Below are positions 1 through 8,311 of a stretch of DNA of 64,000 bases, piece after piece. The position numbers were made by a program, and so were the translations under genes. Source of the stretch: Erwinia tracheiphila (GTDB taxonomy: Bacteria > Pseudomonadota > Gammaproteobacteria > Enterobacterales > Enterobacteriaceae); the NCBI RefSeq assembly GCF_021365465.1, contig NZ_CP089932.1, positions 1,116,001 through 1,180,000 on the forward strand. The letters run 5' to 3'. Positions within the stretch are counted from its first letter, which is position 1, and every line of letters begins with the position of its first letter. The notes below the pieces were generated by a model, which ran no database searches, had not been told where the DNA came from, and saw nothing but the letters and a program-made list of their open reading frames with translations.

Positions 1-232
1 GGACAGGTATCGTACCGGACTGCCAGCTGACCTCGTTGCGTGCCGGCGATTCTTCTGTTGTGCCGGTATGTTGCTGAGTGCCGGGATTAAGCCGTCGGGG
101 AATATCGTTGAGCCTGAAATCATCAGGAATACTGCTGCACCCCGTCAGTGAGAGCATCAACGTGAGGATAGTCGGCGCTGCGGATGCTATCAGCGCCGGG
201 GTAATGCCGTGCATCATCATTTTTATTTTCAT
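1..232 (-). CDS. Predicted lipoprotein, 3' end outside the window
   Basis: On the reverse strand an ATG at 232 opens a frame that stays open to the window edge (77 codons). A purine-rich AAGGTCACC ribosome-binding site lies just upstream. The protein starts with a charged MKIKMMM, a hydrophobic stretch, and a lipobox L-T-G-C at residues 29-32 followed by Ser-Ser, so it should be exported and lipidated. The mature part begins SIPDDFRL and is Pro/Thr/Asn rich. I do not recognise the family. Its position between the mating genes and the relaxase suggests an envelope role in conjugation or a pilus lipoprotein, but that is inference. Confidence 0.6.
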   Translation of the reverse strand, partial: MKIKMMMHGITPALIASAAPTILTLMLSLTGCSSIPDDFRLNDIPRRLNPGTQQHTGTTEESPARNEVSWQSGTIPV

Positions 233-340
233 CAACGGTGACCTTTTATTATTTTCGACAAGGGGATTCCCTGATGCTGACGCACCCAATTTTTAAATAT
301 TTGCTAATGGTTTATTTTTATTCTTTTATGACCGAACTTT

Positions 341-1309
341 TTAAATGAATTTTTCTGCGTAATTTTCCCATTCCGGCGTTATATACGCTTCCGGGTTTTT
401 AATTCCCCGCAGTTCATCATCCTGCCAGAGGGAATCGAAATACCGGTTTTCATAATGTTTATCCAGCGCATCAGAGATGGATAAGGGTATTTCACTGCCA
501 TCTTTAAGTCGGGCGTAAAGATATTCCGGTGCCAGCCGGGTGCTGACGTCTCCCAGCCATGCCTCTCTTCTCAGCGTTTCACAAAAGGCCAGAAACGCAT
601 CCGTGCCTTTATTTTCCTCACCGGCATTGTGCATTAATCCGCTGAAGACATTCACACGCAGCCAGATGCCATTAATTTGCTTCAGACGAAAAATACTGAC
701 CGCAATATCATCAGTGCCTGTGCCCGGCTGCGGGAATTTTCTGTCACGGCGCACCAGGCGGATTTCCGGGATACCGGGTTCCCCTTCAGAAGACAGGTGT
801 GTGGCCACCTCCCGCCAGTCTGATATGACGACCGGCCTGACGGGGCGGTCGTTCGTGCCGTCGAGCCAGGCGGATGACACGCCCGTCCAGGCGGCAATCT
901 GCCTGATGACCGGCGCGGTCAGGTGGTCCAGCGTACTTTCGCGGCTTTCCAGCACGCTCAGCCTGATATTCAGCTCTGCCAGCATCGTGGCCACGCTGTG
1001 TACGCTCAGGCGGTGGGCGTCCATCAGCTGCCAGAACCGGTCATAAATGCGTGTGATCGCCGCGAGTTCAGGCATCAACGTCTCGGTCATCACGCCCTCC
1101 ATCAGGGTATTCACCAGCTCGGCGGCTGAGATGCCCAGATTGCGCGATACCTCCGTGATAAACGTCCTGACGGCGGGGCGAAAGCGGATAGCAACCGGTG
1201 CGCCGGCTGTTTTTTTGCCGTCCGCAACCCGCCGGACCAGCTGCTGCATCTCCTCATTCTGCCCCAGTGCCATGCGGGAGATGAGGGTGGTAAGATTATG
1301 ACGGTTCAT
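341..1309 (-). CDS. Hypothetical protein with putative DNA-binding N-terminal half
   Basis: The product has 322 residues. Residues ~38-75 (beginning APVAIRFRP) resemble a ribbon-helix-helix pattern, and residues ~98-150 resemble a Cro/XRE-like helical region ending in VSSAWLDG. The C-terminal half (~160-320) is alpha/beta and unrecognised. It has no signal peptide or membrane segment. It lies 109 bp upstream of, and in the same orientation as, the partial lipoprotein gene, and is divergent from esaI, so it could regulate either, but this is inference. Its GC-rich codon use matches the ICE backbone rather than the AT-richer quorum-sensing genes. A function cannot be assigned. Confidence 0.6.
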   Translation of the reverse strand: MNRHNLTTLISRMALGQNEEMQQLVRRVADGKKTAGAPVAIRFRPAVRTFITEVSRNLGISAAELVNTLMEGVMTETLMPELAAITRIYDRFWQLMDAHRLSVHSVATMLAELNIRLSVLESRESTLDHLTAPVIRQIAAWTGVSSAWLDGTNDRPVRPVVISDWREVATHLSSEGEPGIPEIRLVRRDRKFPQPGTGTDDIAVSIFRLKQINGIWLRVNVFSGLMHNAGEENKGTDAFLAFCETLRREAWLGDVSTRLAPEYLYARLKDGSEIPLSISDALDKHYENRYFDSLWQDDELRGIKNPEAYITPEWENYAEKFI

Positions 1310-1688
1310 AGTTCCCCTGGTGTTGGTCCGTATCCTGCGCTGAGGCCGTGCGCCCCGGTTGTATCCGCTGTGATGACACTACCAGGCCGGTCAGCGCCTG
1401 TATAACGGATAAATTCGATCGTTCAGATCGACTATATTCATGTAGCCAGTGTGAAGAAGCCTGAATGTTTTCAACAGGCGAAATTATTTTTTGCTGCTGA
1501 AAGATTTCCGGCGGATAACCATCACCGGCCAGGCTTCCCGGAAGGCCGGACGCCAGCGCCACTGGCTATTGCCGGTTCGGACGGCTAATTATGTCACCGT
1601 TTCACATGCTCCAGCCTGCTGACCCTAAAGGTAAAAAATTGTAGAATTCTGCATACCAGGCCAGTACGTTCAAATAAGGAAACAGGGA
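1310..1688. promoter_or_regulatory. Divergent intergenic region upstream of esaI
   Basis: This 379-bp region between the divergent hypothetical gene and esaI holds no convincing gene. It contains an inverted repeat CGATC-gttca-GATCG at 1416-1430, which could be a regulator site. Just before esaI there is a good ribosome-binding site (AAGGA, eight bases before the ATG at 1689). No clear lux box is seen here, in contrast to the esaR side. Confidence 0.4.
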
Positions 1689-2321
1689 ATGCTTGAACTC
1701 TTTGATGTCAGCTATGACGAACTGAAAACCACACGGTCAGAAGAACTCTACCGGTTGCGGAAAACAACCTTTAGTGACCGACTCGGGTGGGAAGTATTGT
1801 GCACCCAGGGAATGGAATCAGATGAGTTTGACGGGGACGGGACACGCTATATTCTTGGCCTGTCTGGGGACACGCTGGTTTGCAGCGTGAGATTTACTGG
1901 GCTTGAGCGGCCGAACATGATCACACACACTTTTAACGCCTGTTTCAACACTGTCAAACTACCGGACACGGGGATTGAGTCCAGCCGTTTTTTTGTAGAT
2001 AAGGCCCGCGCTCGTGCTCTGCTTGGTGAGAGATTTCCCGTCAGTCAGGTTCTGTTTCTTGCAATGGTGAACTGGGCGCAACGAAGCGGTCACGACCACA
2101 TACATACCATTGTCAGCCGTCCCATGCTGACCATAGTAAACCGCTCGGGCTGGCAGTTTACGGTGCTGAAGGAGGCTTTTCTCAGTGAACGGGAGCGTAT
2201 TTACCTGCTGAAGCTGCCCGCCGGAGAGCAGGCACAGACCCAGCTTGCACAAGTAATTTTTGCTCAGACAAAGTGTGAAACCAACTCGCTGACTACCTGG
2301 CCACTGATGCTACCGATTTAA
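1689..2321 (+). CDS. esaI: Acyl-homoserine-lactone synthase, EsaI/EanI type
   Basis: This LuxI-family enzyme makes N-acyl-homoserine lactone from S-adenosylmethionine and acyl-ACP in the cytosol. The 210-residue length equals that of EsaI from Pantoea stewartii, and the family's invariant residues fall at the EsaI numbers: R24, F28, W34, D45, D48, R68, E97 and R100. T140 is also present, the residue linked in EsaI to preference for 3-oxo-acyl chains, so 3-oxo-C6-HSL is the inferred product. The gene is convergent with esaR and overlaps it by 29 bp, the arrangement known for esaI/esaR. The family assignment is very secure; the exact signal is inferred. Confidence 0.95.
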   Translation: MLELFDVSYDELKTTRSEELYRLRKTTFSDRLGWEVLCTQGMESDEFDGDGTRYILGLSGDTLVCSVRFTGLERPNMITHTFNACFNTVKLPDTGIESSRFFVDKARARALLGERFPVSQVLFLAMVNWAQRSGHDHIHTIVSRPMLTIVNRSGWQFTVLKEAFLSERERIYLLKLPAGEQAQTQLAQVIFAQTKCETNSLTTWPLMLPI

Positions 2322-3048
2322 TAAGGCCGAGTTCAATGCCGAGACGTACGGCCTGGGGCGTATTATTCACGCCCAGCTTGATCAGGACATTTTTCATATG
2401 AAATTTGACCGTGCTAAGAGATATTCCCGCAATGACCGCGATTTCGGCATGGGTTTTTCCCATGCTGACCCAATAAAAAACTTCGTTCTCACGAGGTGAA
2501 AAAATGGCTTTATCTTCTGCAAGCGCGGTATGCATTGTCCCGGAGAGGTCAGGGCCTGCGAGACGGTACATCTGCTCACAGAAATCAATAAGTAGCATCT
2601 GAAGAACCCCCTGCTCAGAAGACAATCGCTGCTGTTGCTCAAGTCCTCCCTGATCGTTCCCCTTAATAATAAACGACAGCAACGCCAGATTATTCATATG
2701 ATCGTGCAACACAAAGGTAAATCCGTTAACAATATTGTATTGCCTGGACAAGGAGAAAATACGTGTGAAACGCAGCTCTGACATAAGTGTGATGTTTTCA
2801 TCCCAGGAAAACGGTGAAGTCCTTCTGAAAGCGGTGAGAACCACCGGATCGGTTAACTGAAACTGCCCCTCATGATAAAGCCGCACCCATTCATCAGGGT
2901 AAGTTGAAATAATCAATACGTCGGAAGGATTCTTCTTACTGACGACAGTATACGCATACTCCATGCACCCAAATGGAGATAGTTTCCTGTCTATGTAACC
3001 CCTGAGCGTGTCTTTCAGCGTCTTATTTTCACGAAAAATTGAAAACAT
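2293..3048 (-). CDS. esaR: LuxR-family quorum-sensing regulator, EsaR type
   Basis: The 251-residue protein has an autoinducer-binding domain (~residues 20-165) with the LuxR-family ligand residues W54, Y58, D67, P68 and W82, and a C-terminal LuxR helix-turn-helix (~183-245; SPRENEV, KTHAEIA, STVKFH, KLGV). The recalled similarity is to EsaR, which binds DNA without ligand, usually represses its own promoter, and is released by AHL. The 3' end overlaps esaI tail to tail. Two tandem palindromic elements at 3096-3136, about 48-88 bp upstream of the start, are plausible self-regulation sites. The partner signal should be the product of the adjacent synthase. Confidence 0.95.
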   Translation of the reverse strand: MFSIFRENKTLKDTLRGYIDRKLSPFGCMEYAYTVVSKKNPSDVLIISTYPDEWVRLYHEGQFQLTDPVVLTAFRRTSPFSWDENITLMSELRFTRIFSLSRQYNIVNGFTFVLHDHMNNLALLSFIIKGNDQGGLEQQQRLSSEQGVLQMLLIDFCEQMYRLAGPDLSGTMHTALAEDKAIFSPRENEVFYWVSMGKTHAEIAVIAGISLSTVKFHMKNVLIKLGVNNTPQAVRLGIELGLIKSVASVAR

Positions 3049-3095
3049 TCAGGCTCCATGCAATTTTTCCCAGCTATCTAATACAGCAGCTATAC

Positions 3096-3136
3096 TTAAG
3101 TACAGTTAACTTAAAACTTAAGTACAGCTTACTTAT
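3096..3136. promoter_or_regulatory. Tandem palindromic sites upstream of esaR (candidate esa/lux boxes)
   Basis: Two 19-bp elements lie in direct repeat 22 bp apart. Site 1 (3096-3114) is TTAAGT-N7-ACTTAA, a perfect 6-bp inverted repeat. Site 2 (3118-3136) is TTAAGT-N7-ACTTAT with the same spacer start ACAG. Size, symmetry and placement fit LuxR/EsaR operators, although the sequence is not the canonical P. stewartii esa box I recall. Confidence 0.5.
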
Positions 3137-3804
3137 CATTCCACCCCGATTACAATCAGTTTCGTTGTTCAGGTACAAAAAACCTTGCCTTTCAGGCTAG
3201 GCAATGAAACAGCCAACACCAGGGAACACCCTGCCCGGACGGAACACCCTTATAAAGTTCCGCCGGGAAGGGTAACTTATATTATGACCTGTTATGCCTT
3301 ATTGCGATAAAGCGATTCTGAAAACAGAGGGGGTGATAACAGTCAGAGTGGGGGGCTTGCAGACAGTCGGCAGAACTACTACGCGACATTTATTTAACCC
3401 GTTAAATCAAGAATCATATTTGCACAAAACCAATTAAATAATTTTCACGATAAAGAAGTTTTTTACTGCAATATCAGAAATCAAAAAATTTTTTTAATAT
3501 ATTTACACCTGAAATTTAAAGGTGGACAAGATTTCAATTGTCATCATTGCATATTTAAGCTTTTTTAAAAATTAGTATTTCAATGACAGCCAAGACAAAT
3601 GAAGATAAGCTATTCTAAAAATAGAATGAAAACCATTCATTTCAATTTTTTTTATAAAAATAAGGTCGGTCGGCGATATTTCTTTCAATATTAAATTAAC
3701 TAAGTGGCGAAAATTTTTCACGCTGTGCTGTGCGATACCTGATAAGTGAAATGGCAGGTTAAGCCAACGACGCATTCTTTTTCGTTGGCCTCCTGGCTCA
3801 GTTC
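3137..3804. other. Non-coding AT-rich region between esaR and the next gene
   Basis: About 670 bp without a credible gene. It contains two hairpins: TTGCCT/AGGCAA near 3185-3203, and a longer one at 3234-3268 with arms CCCGG.CGGAAC and GTTCCG.CCGGG. The stretch 3400-3700 is strongly AT-rich and looks foreign to the GC-rich backbone. A 67-codon frame on the minus strand (3572-3775) lacks a ribosome-binding site and family features and is not called. Confidence 0.4.
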
Positions 3805-4377
3805 TTATTTCCGGCAGATAACCATTACGGCCCAGTCATCCCTGAATGCAGAGCGCCAGCGCCACTGGCGAAAGAGGATTTCCATCTGCATGACGGTCCT
3901 GGCCGACGGGGTGAAGGGAACGCTGAACACCCGACACTGGAAAGGCTGGCCGCTGTCCGTCAGTTCGCCATGCAGCCGGCGCAGCCGTGCCATTGTCAGA
4001 AGATGAGAGGAAACGATGACGGTATCGTTATGCCGCAGGGCAGCGCAGGTCGATACGCTGATGGCCTGCCAGAAGGCGCTCACCTGCCAGGCTTCCAGTC
4101 CCACGGTCGGCTGCCACGGGGCGAGATGCACCCATGCCCGCCCGCGACGTCGGCTGACCAGCGTCAGGCCGGGCCGCAGCAGACGTTCAGCCCGGCCCAG
4201 CGGACGCAGCAGAAAGGGCAGTGCGGACATCAGCGGCCACGCCAGCCAGAATTGCGTGTCATCAGCGGCGGTCAGGGCAAAGCAGGCCGCGCCGCAGAGC
4301 GTCAGCCAGGTGAAGAGAACAAAAAACACGATGCGCCGCTGCATATGACTTCTCTGAGTGTGAGGAGGTGTCATCAA
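3805..4377 (-). CDS. Hypothetical ICE membrane protein
   Basis: The 190-residue product (start at MMTPPH or at the Met of MQRRIV, residue 12) has two hydrophobic segments, about residues 16-36 and 42-56, then a basic hydrophilic cytosolic-looking region. GC-rich codon use matches the backbone. It is divergent from the relaxase gene with about 160 bp between. I do not recognise the family. Its location between cargo and relaxase is where SPI-7-type elements carry small conserved hypothetical genes. The opposite strand also has open frames here, but they have no protein character. Confidence 0.6.
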   Translation of the reverse strand: MMTPPHTQRSHMQRRIVFFVLFTWLTLCGAACFALTAADDTQFWLAWPLMSALPFLLRPLGRAERLLRPGLTLVSRRRGRAWVHLAPWQPTVGLEAWQVSAFWQAISVSTCAALRHNDTVIVSSHLLTMARLRRLHGELTDSGQPFQCRVFSVPFTPSARTVMQMEILFRQWRWRSAFRDDWAVMVICRK

Positions 4378-4536
4378 AGCATCTGTCGGTTGATACAGCA
4401 GCGATAAACCCGATATCCGTGCCTGAACATTTACGCAAGCGGGATTTATACCCGCCCGCGCTCCGGCTTTTTCGTTGCAATTCTTCCCCCGGCTTTTAGC
4501 GTAACGGCTTTTTTACGGGGAAACGGGGGGTGGGGG

Positions 4537-6039
4537 GTGATGATGATGCGCATACCGGGGTGGCTGACGGGCAGGGGCAGGCAGGCGGTGAGCACACCCG
4601 CCACGGGGACGCAGGTTGGTCAGGGCGGGGCGTCAGGGTTTTATGCGGTGCGGTCGGGCAGGGACATGATGCAGACCAGTGAGCGGCAGCGTCTTATCCG
4701 GATGCTGTCGGACAACAGCCCGCTGTCCGGGCCGCTCACTCAGACATGGTGGCTGCGTCCGCTGGAAGAACTGGCCGCCAGGGTGCAGGCGTGCCCGGCG
4801 GCTTGGAGCGGGCCGTTCTCCGGTCCGGGCGGCTTTACCGACCTGAGCCTGAACGTGGCCGTGCGGGCGGTCCGTCTGGTGCGGGGCATGATGCTGCCGC
4901 CGGGTGCCACGCCGGAGGCGCAGTCGGAACAGGGACCAGGCTGGGTCTGTGCGGTTTACTGGGCAGGGCTGCTGCACCACCTTGACTGGCTGACGCAGAT
5001 GGAGGGTGAGGTGCAGGGCGGGCGTGCCTGGTATCCGGGGCTGACCCTTCCGCAGGCGGCCTGGCGCGTGCGGCCGGGGACAGAGAGCCGCCCGATGCGC
5101 GGGACCTATATGGCTCTCACGTTGCTGCCCGCCGACGGTCTGGTCTGGCTCCAGCGCTGGCCGGCGCTGTCAGAAAGCCTGCTGACGTTTCTCTCCGGGC
5201 AGCGTGCACGGTCGGGCATTCTGAACGGCATTATCAGCGATGCCTTAACCAGCTGTGGGATGCGCATGGACATGTCTCAGGACAAACTATCTGAAACCGC
5301 CGCTGAATCGGGGTCCGGCATTACTGATGCATTGCCGCCTTCAGCACCGATAAAAACAGATGCGGATACCTGCACTCTCTTACCAGAAAGCAATCAGGGC
5401 GCGTTACCGGATACAGCTTCCGTATCGTCACTGGCGTCCGCGCTGGGCGCTGATGAGGCAGTCAGGCCAACGACTGAAAACGGCGACAGCGCCGGTGAGG
5501 GGCAGGATGGACGGCCGGATACCAGGGGACTGCTTTCCCTGCTTGACCTGATGGCGGAGGGTAAAAACGTGTCCGACCCTGACGGAGCGGTGACAGCTGA
5601 TCCGGACGAAACGCGCGCTCCGCTTGTCGTGGAGAACGCCATCGAGGCAACGCGGCCTGAGGCAGACAGTCTTGGCGACGCCTTTCTGGCCTGGCTCAGG
5701 GCGGGCGTTGAGGACGGCACGCTGACGGTCAACGGGCAGGACAGCATCCTGCCCGTCCTGGCGCAGTTTGTATTTATGGTGTCACCGGGGTGCTTCTACC
5801 GCTACGCCGCCTCTGACGGCAGCCTTACCACGGACAAGGATGCGTTACAGAAAAGCTTTGAGGCGCTGGGGATACATCATTCACGAAAAGGTAAGGGGCT
5901 GTTTCATTATCACCAGTACGATTCGCCGGATAAAAGCGGGCGTTACACCAGAGTGTCAGGCTACATGATTAGCGCTGATCTTATTTTAAAAAAAGAAAGC
6001 TGTCCCGCAGACAGCATATGGTTTTCCGCAAAGAAATAA
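4537..6039 (+). CDS. traI: MobH-type relaxase (TraI_2 family, TIGR03760-like)
   Basis: The relaxase nicks the transfer origin and leads the DNA strand during conjugation. The N-terminal TraI_2 domain spans ~residues 35-245 and the C-terminal TraI_2_C domain ~385-485 (FLAWLRAGV... to the end). At 500 residues it is shorter than the ~600 typical of Pseudomonas relatives because the linker is short and acidic. The family's His/HD motifs look altered: SGPGGF precedes T-D-L instead of a histidine-bearing motif, and the HD site reads LLHHLD (145-150). Four consecutive Met codons make the exact start uncertain. It is followed after 34 bp by the integrase gene. Confidence 0.85.
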   Translation: MMMMRIPGWLTGRGRQAVSTPATGTQVGQGGASGFYAVRSGRDMMQTSERQRLIRMLSDNSPLSGPLTQTWWLRPLEELAARVQACPAAWSGPFSGPGGFTDLSLNVAVRAVRLVRGMMLPPGATPEAQSEQGPGWVCAVYWAGLLHHLDWLTQMEGEVQGGRAWYPGLTLPQAAWRVRPGTESRPMRGTYMALTLLPADGLVWLQRWPALSESLLTFLSGQRARSGILNGIISDALTSCGMRMDMSQDKLSETAAESGSGITDALPPSAPIKTDADTCTLLPESNQGALPDTASVSSLASALGADEAVRPTTENGDSAGEGQDGRPDTRGLLSLLDLMAEGKNVSDPDGAVTADPDETRAPLVVENAIEATRPEADSLGDAFLAWLRAGVEDGTLTVNGQDSILPVLAQFVFMVSPGCFYRYAASDGSLTTDKDALQKSFEALGIHHSRKGKGLFHYHQYDSPDKSGRYTRVSGYMISADLILKKESCPADSIWFSAKK

Positions 6040-6073
6040 TGCGTGATTTTTAACGTGATAATACGGGAATAAT

Positions 6074-7033
6074 ATGGAGCAGAGAATGACGTTTGAGGAT
6101 ATTTTGACGGAATATTTTTTCAGTAAATCACTCCGTCCGGCAACGGAATGGAGTTATCGTAAGGTCGTCCATTCTTTTTCGACCTGGGTTGGTGAAAATA
6201 TTATGCCAGAGGATGTGGACAGACGTATGGTACTGAACTGGCGGCGTCGGGTTATTAATGATGAGGGACTGACCAAAATTACCTGGAATAATAAGCTGAC
6301 GCACATGCGGGCAATATTTAATTTTGCCATCAGTCAGGGATTTATATCTTCAAAGGATAATTCGTTTAATGGCGCGATAGCGCGACCGGATGTTAAACGC
6401 AAAAAAACGCTGACCGATGAGCAAATCAAACGGATTTATTTGCTGATGGAGGCGAGAGTTGCCGATGAATATACCGGGCGAACGGGAATACGCAGAAATG
6501 CTCTGAGCCCGGCCTGGTTCTGGCTGACCGTTGTGGACACTCTTCGCCGGACAGGCATGAGACAGAATCAGCTGCTCCACATCAGGCTCTGCGACGTCAA
6601 TTTAAAACATAACTGGATAAGCCTGCGTCCGGAGGGGGCCAAAAATCACCGGGAGCATCGCGTCCCCATCACCCGGCATCTCCGGCCCGGACTGGAGAGG
6701 CTTTACAATCTCTCGATTGAGCGCGATGCAAAGATGCACGACCAGCTTTTTAATCTCACCCGCTTTGACGGTCGGCGGAACGAGGTGAGTGAGAATATGG
6801 ATCATCCGCCGCTGAGGGCTTTCTTCAGAAGGCTGTCTAACGAATGTGGTTTTGTGGTCAGCCCGCACCGTTTCAGACATACGATTGCCACTAACCTGAT
6901 GAGTCTGCCTGAACGTAACCTCAAGATGGCGCAGGATCTGCTGGGACACTCGACGCCGGCGGTGACACTCCAGTATGTGGAAAGTGATATCGAGAAGGTC
7001 AGAAGCGTGCTTGAACAGCTGGATGCGGCATAG
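6074..7033 (+). CDS. int: Tyrosine-recombinase integrase of the ICE
   Basis: This 319-residue phage-type integrase carries out site-specific excision and integration. A SAM-like N-terminal domain (~residues 5-95) is followed by a catalytic domain with R163 (TGMRQ), H265-x-x-R268 (SPHRFRHT), H292 (LLGH) and the nucleophile Y301 (LQYVE). All conserved catalytic positions are present, so it should be active. The gene ends 276 bp before the tRNA-Phe fragment at 7310-7358, the expected place for an integrase next to its att site. The start at 6074 follows the relaxase closely; an alternative Met is residue 5. Confidence 0.93.
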   Translation: MEQRMTFEDILTEYFFSKSLRPATEWSYRKVVHSFSTWVGENIMPEDVDRRMVLNWRRRVINDEGLTKITWNNKLTHMRAIFNFAISQGFISSKDNSFNGAIARPDVKRKKTLTDEQIKRIYLLMEARVADEYTGRTGIRRNALSPAWFWLTVVDTLRRTGMRQNQLLHIRLCDVNLKHNWISLRPEGAKNHREHRVPITRHLRPGLERLYNLSIERDAKMHDQLFNLTRFDGRRNEVSENMDHPPLRAFFRRLSNECGFVVSPHRFRHTIATNLMSLPERNLKMAQDLLGHSTPAVTLQYVESDIEKVRSVLEQLDAA

Positions 7034-7165
7034 GATAAATCTTAAGTCAAATCTAAGTCGATGATTATCAATATGGAAAAAAAAGGACATAACGCTTTAC
7101 AAAAGATTGACAAAGAAAGGATCTGAGGGTAAATACGTTCGTGAAGTATTTTTAATGGATGTGAG

Positions 7166-7199
7166 AAGTCCAGAGGATGCTTGAACATCCTCCGGACTT
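7166..7199. terminator. Strong stem-loop downstream of the integrase
   Basis: Arms AAGTCC-A-GAGGATG and CATCCTC-C-GGACTT pair around a six-base loop, about 130 bp after the integrase stop. No long U run follows, so it is a probable transcription stop or an att-region structure rather than a textbook terminator. Confidence 0.45.
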
Positions 7200-7309
7200 A
7201 CAGTCCCGTGTTCAACAATGGTGCGGTAAGTGAACTACCAACATCATGCTGATGACCGCTATCTTGCCCGTTAAGGATCTCATCCCTTAACGAACAGGCT
7301 CTGAAGAAG

Positions 7310-7358
7310 TGGTGCCGGACTCGGAATCGAACCAAGGACACGGGGATTTTCAATCCCC
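7310..7358 (-). other. ICE attachment site: 3' fragment of tRNA-Phe
   Basis: Read on the minus strand this is the 3' portion of tRNA-Phe, from the anticodon stem (GGGGATTGAAAATCCCC, GAA anticodon) through the T arm (GGTTCGATTCC) to the terminal CCA. It matches the E. coli gene as I recall it except for one missing G in the acceptor stem (GTCCGGCACCA rather than GTCCGGGCACCA). The 5' half is absent, so this is not a functional tRNA gene. SPI-7, YAPI and related ICEs use a ~50-bp tRNA-Phe 3' end as att core. Here ICE DNA flanks it on both sides (integrase on one, parA on the other), so it looks like attP or a tandem junction. Confidence 0.85.
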
Positions 7359-7423
7359 GTGTTTGTGGAAATCACAGAATGGAGCACTCGTTCTCATCTG
7401 AATAAAGTTATTCAGGTGACGAA

Positions 7424-8311
7424 ATGCATTAAAAAACTAAAGTCCTCCCGGTAGTTTCTACCAAAGGCGGTGAGGGTAAATCAACCCAGACCGCATACCT
7501 TGGTGGTTTTCTCGCCGATGCCGGCATTAAAACGCTCATCATCGACGGGGATCACGCGCAACCCACCGTCAGCAGCATGTACCCATTCACTTATGAAGCC
7601 CCCTGCGGTCTGTATGAATTACTCATGCAAACGGTGGACCTTTCCTGCCCAGAAAATATTATCTCCCATACCGATATCAATAATCTGGACGTCATAGTCT
7701 CTAACGACCCGCGTAACCTGTTGCCGACATATATGCTGAATGTTGCTGACGGGCGTGTGCGCCTGCGTAATGCCTTATCGACTCCTGTTTTCAGTCAGTA
7801 TGACGTTATCCTGATTGACTCTCAGGGGTCACGTTCGGTCATGTCTGAACTGATAATCCTCGCGTCAACGGGCGATATGATTGGAATGGTCAAACCCGCT
7901 TTGGCAGACATTCGTGAGTTTATGCGTGGCACGGTAGCCCTGATGGAGGATTTACTGCCTTACACGGCATTTGGTATCAGCCTGCCGCGCATCCGCATGC
8001 TCGTGAACTGCATGAAGTATACCGTCCTCGCGCACTCTACAGTTGAACAGGCGAGACATATCATTTCTCACCGTGAATACAGTCAGCACGCGGACAAAAT
8101 CGACATTGAGATGCTGAAAACCTGCATCTATCAACTGGATATCTACGAGCAGGGCCATGCTTCAGGTCTGCCTGTCCATCGCCTGGAGCGCAGAACCTCG
8201 CGTAAAAGCGACTCTGCCTTTGACTCAATGTATCAGCTTGCCTGCGAACTTTTTCCTGAGTGGAAACCCCGTTTCGATGCGTTTAATGGCACGGGAGAAT
8301 TACATGACTGA
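7424..8311 (+). CDS. parA: ParA/Soj-family ATPase with in-frame stop at codon 3
   Basis: This ParA-type ATPase would act with ParB in maintaining the excised ICE. The deviant Walker A motif KGGEGKS begins a few codons in, followed by LIIDGDHAQ and IDSQGS motifs. The expected start is the ATG at 7424, with ribosome-binding site AGGTGA seven bases upstream. From memory, relatives begin M-H-L-K-T-(R/K)-V-L-P. Here codon 3 is TAA (7430-7432), one T-to-A change from TTA. No ATG, GTG or TTG lies in frame between this stop and the Walker motif. The next Met (7577) would lose the nucleotide-binding loop. The gene is therefore disrupted, uses unusual initiation, or has a base error. It overlaps dnaB (ATGACTGA). 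Confidence 0.8.

Noticed and set aside
3572..3775. 67-codon minus-strand frame in the AT-rich region after esaR
   Set aside because: It has no ribosome-binding site, no neighbour coupling and no family features.
7310..7358. Functional tRNA-Phe gene
   Set aside because: Only the 3' part is present; the D arm and 5' acceptor strand are missing.
8157..8303. Longer N-terminus for DnaB
   Set aside because: It would overlap parA extensively; the ATG at 8304 is coupled to the parA stop and matches the family.
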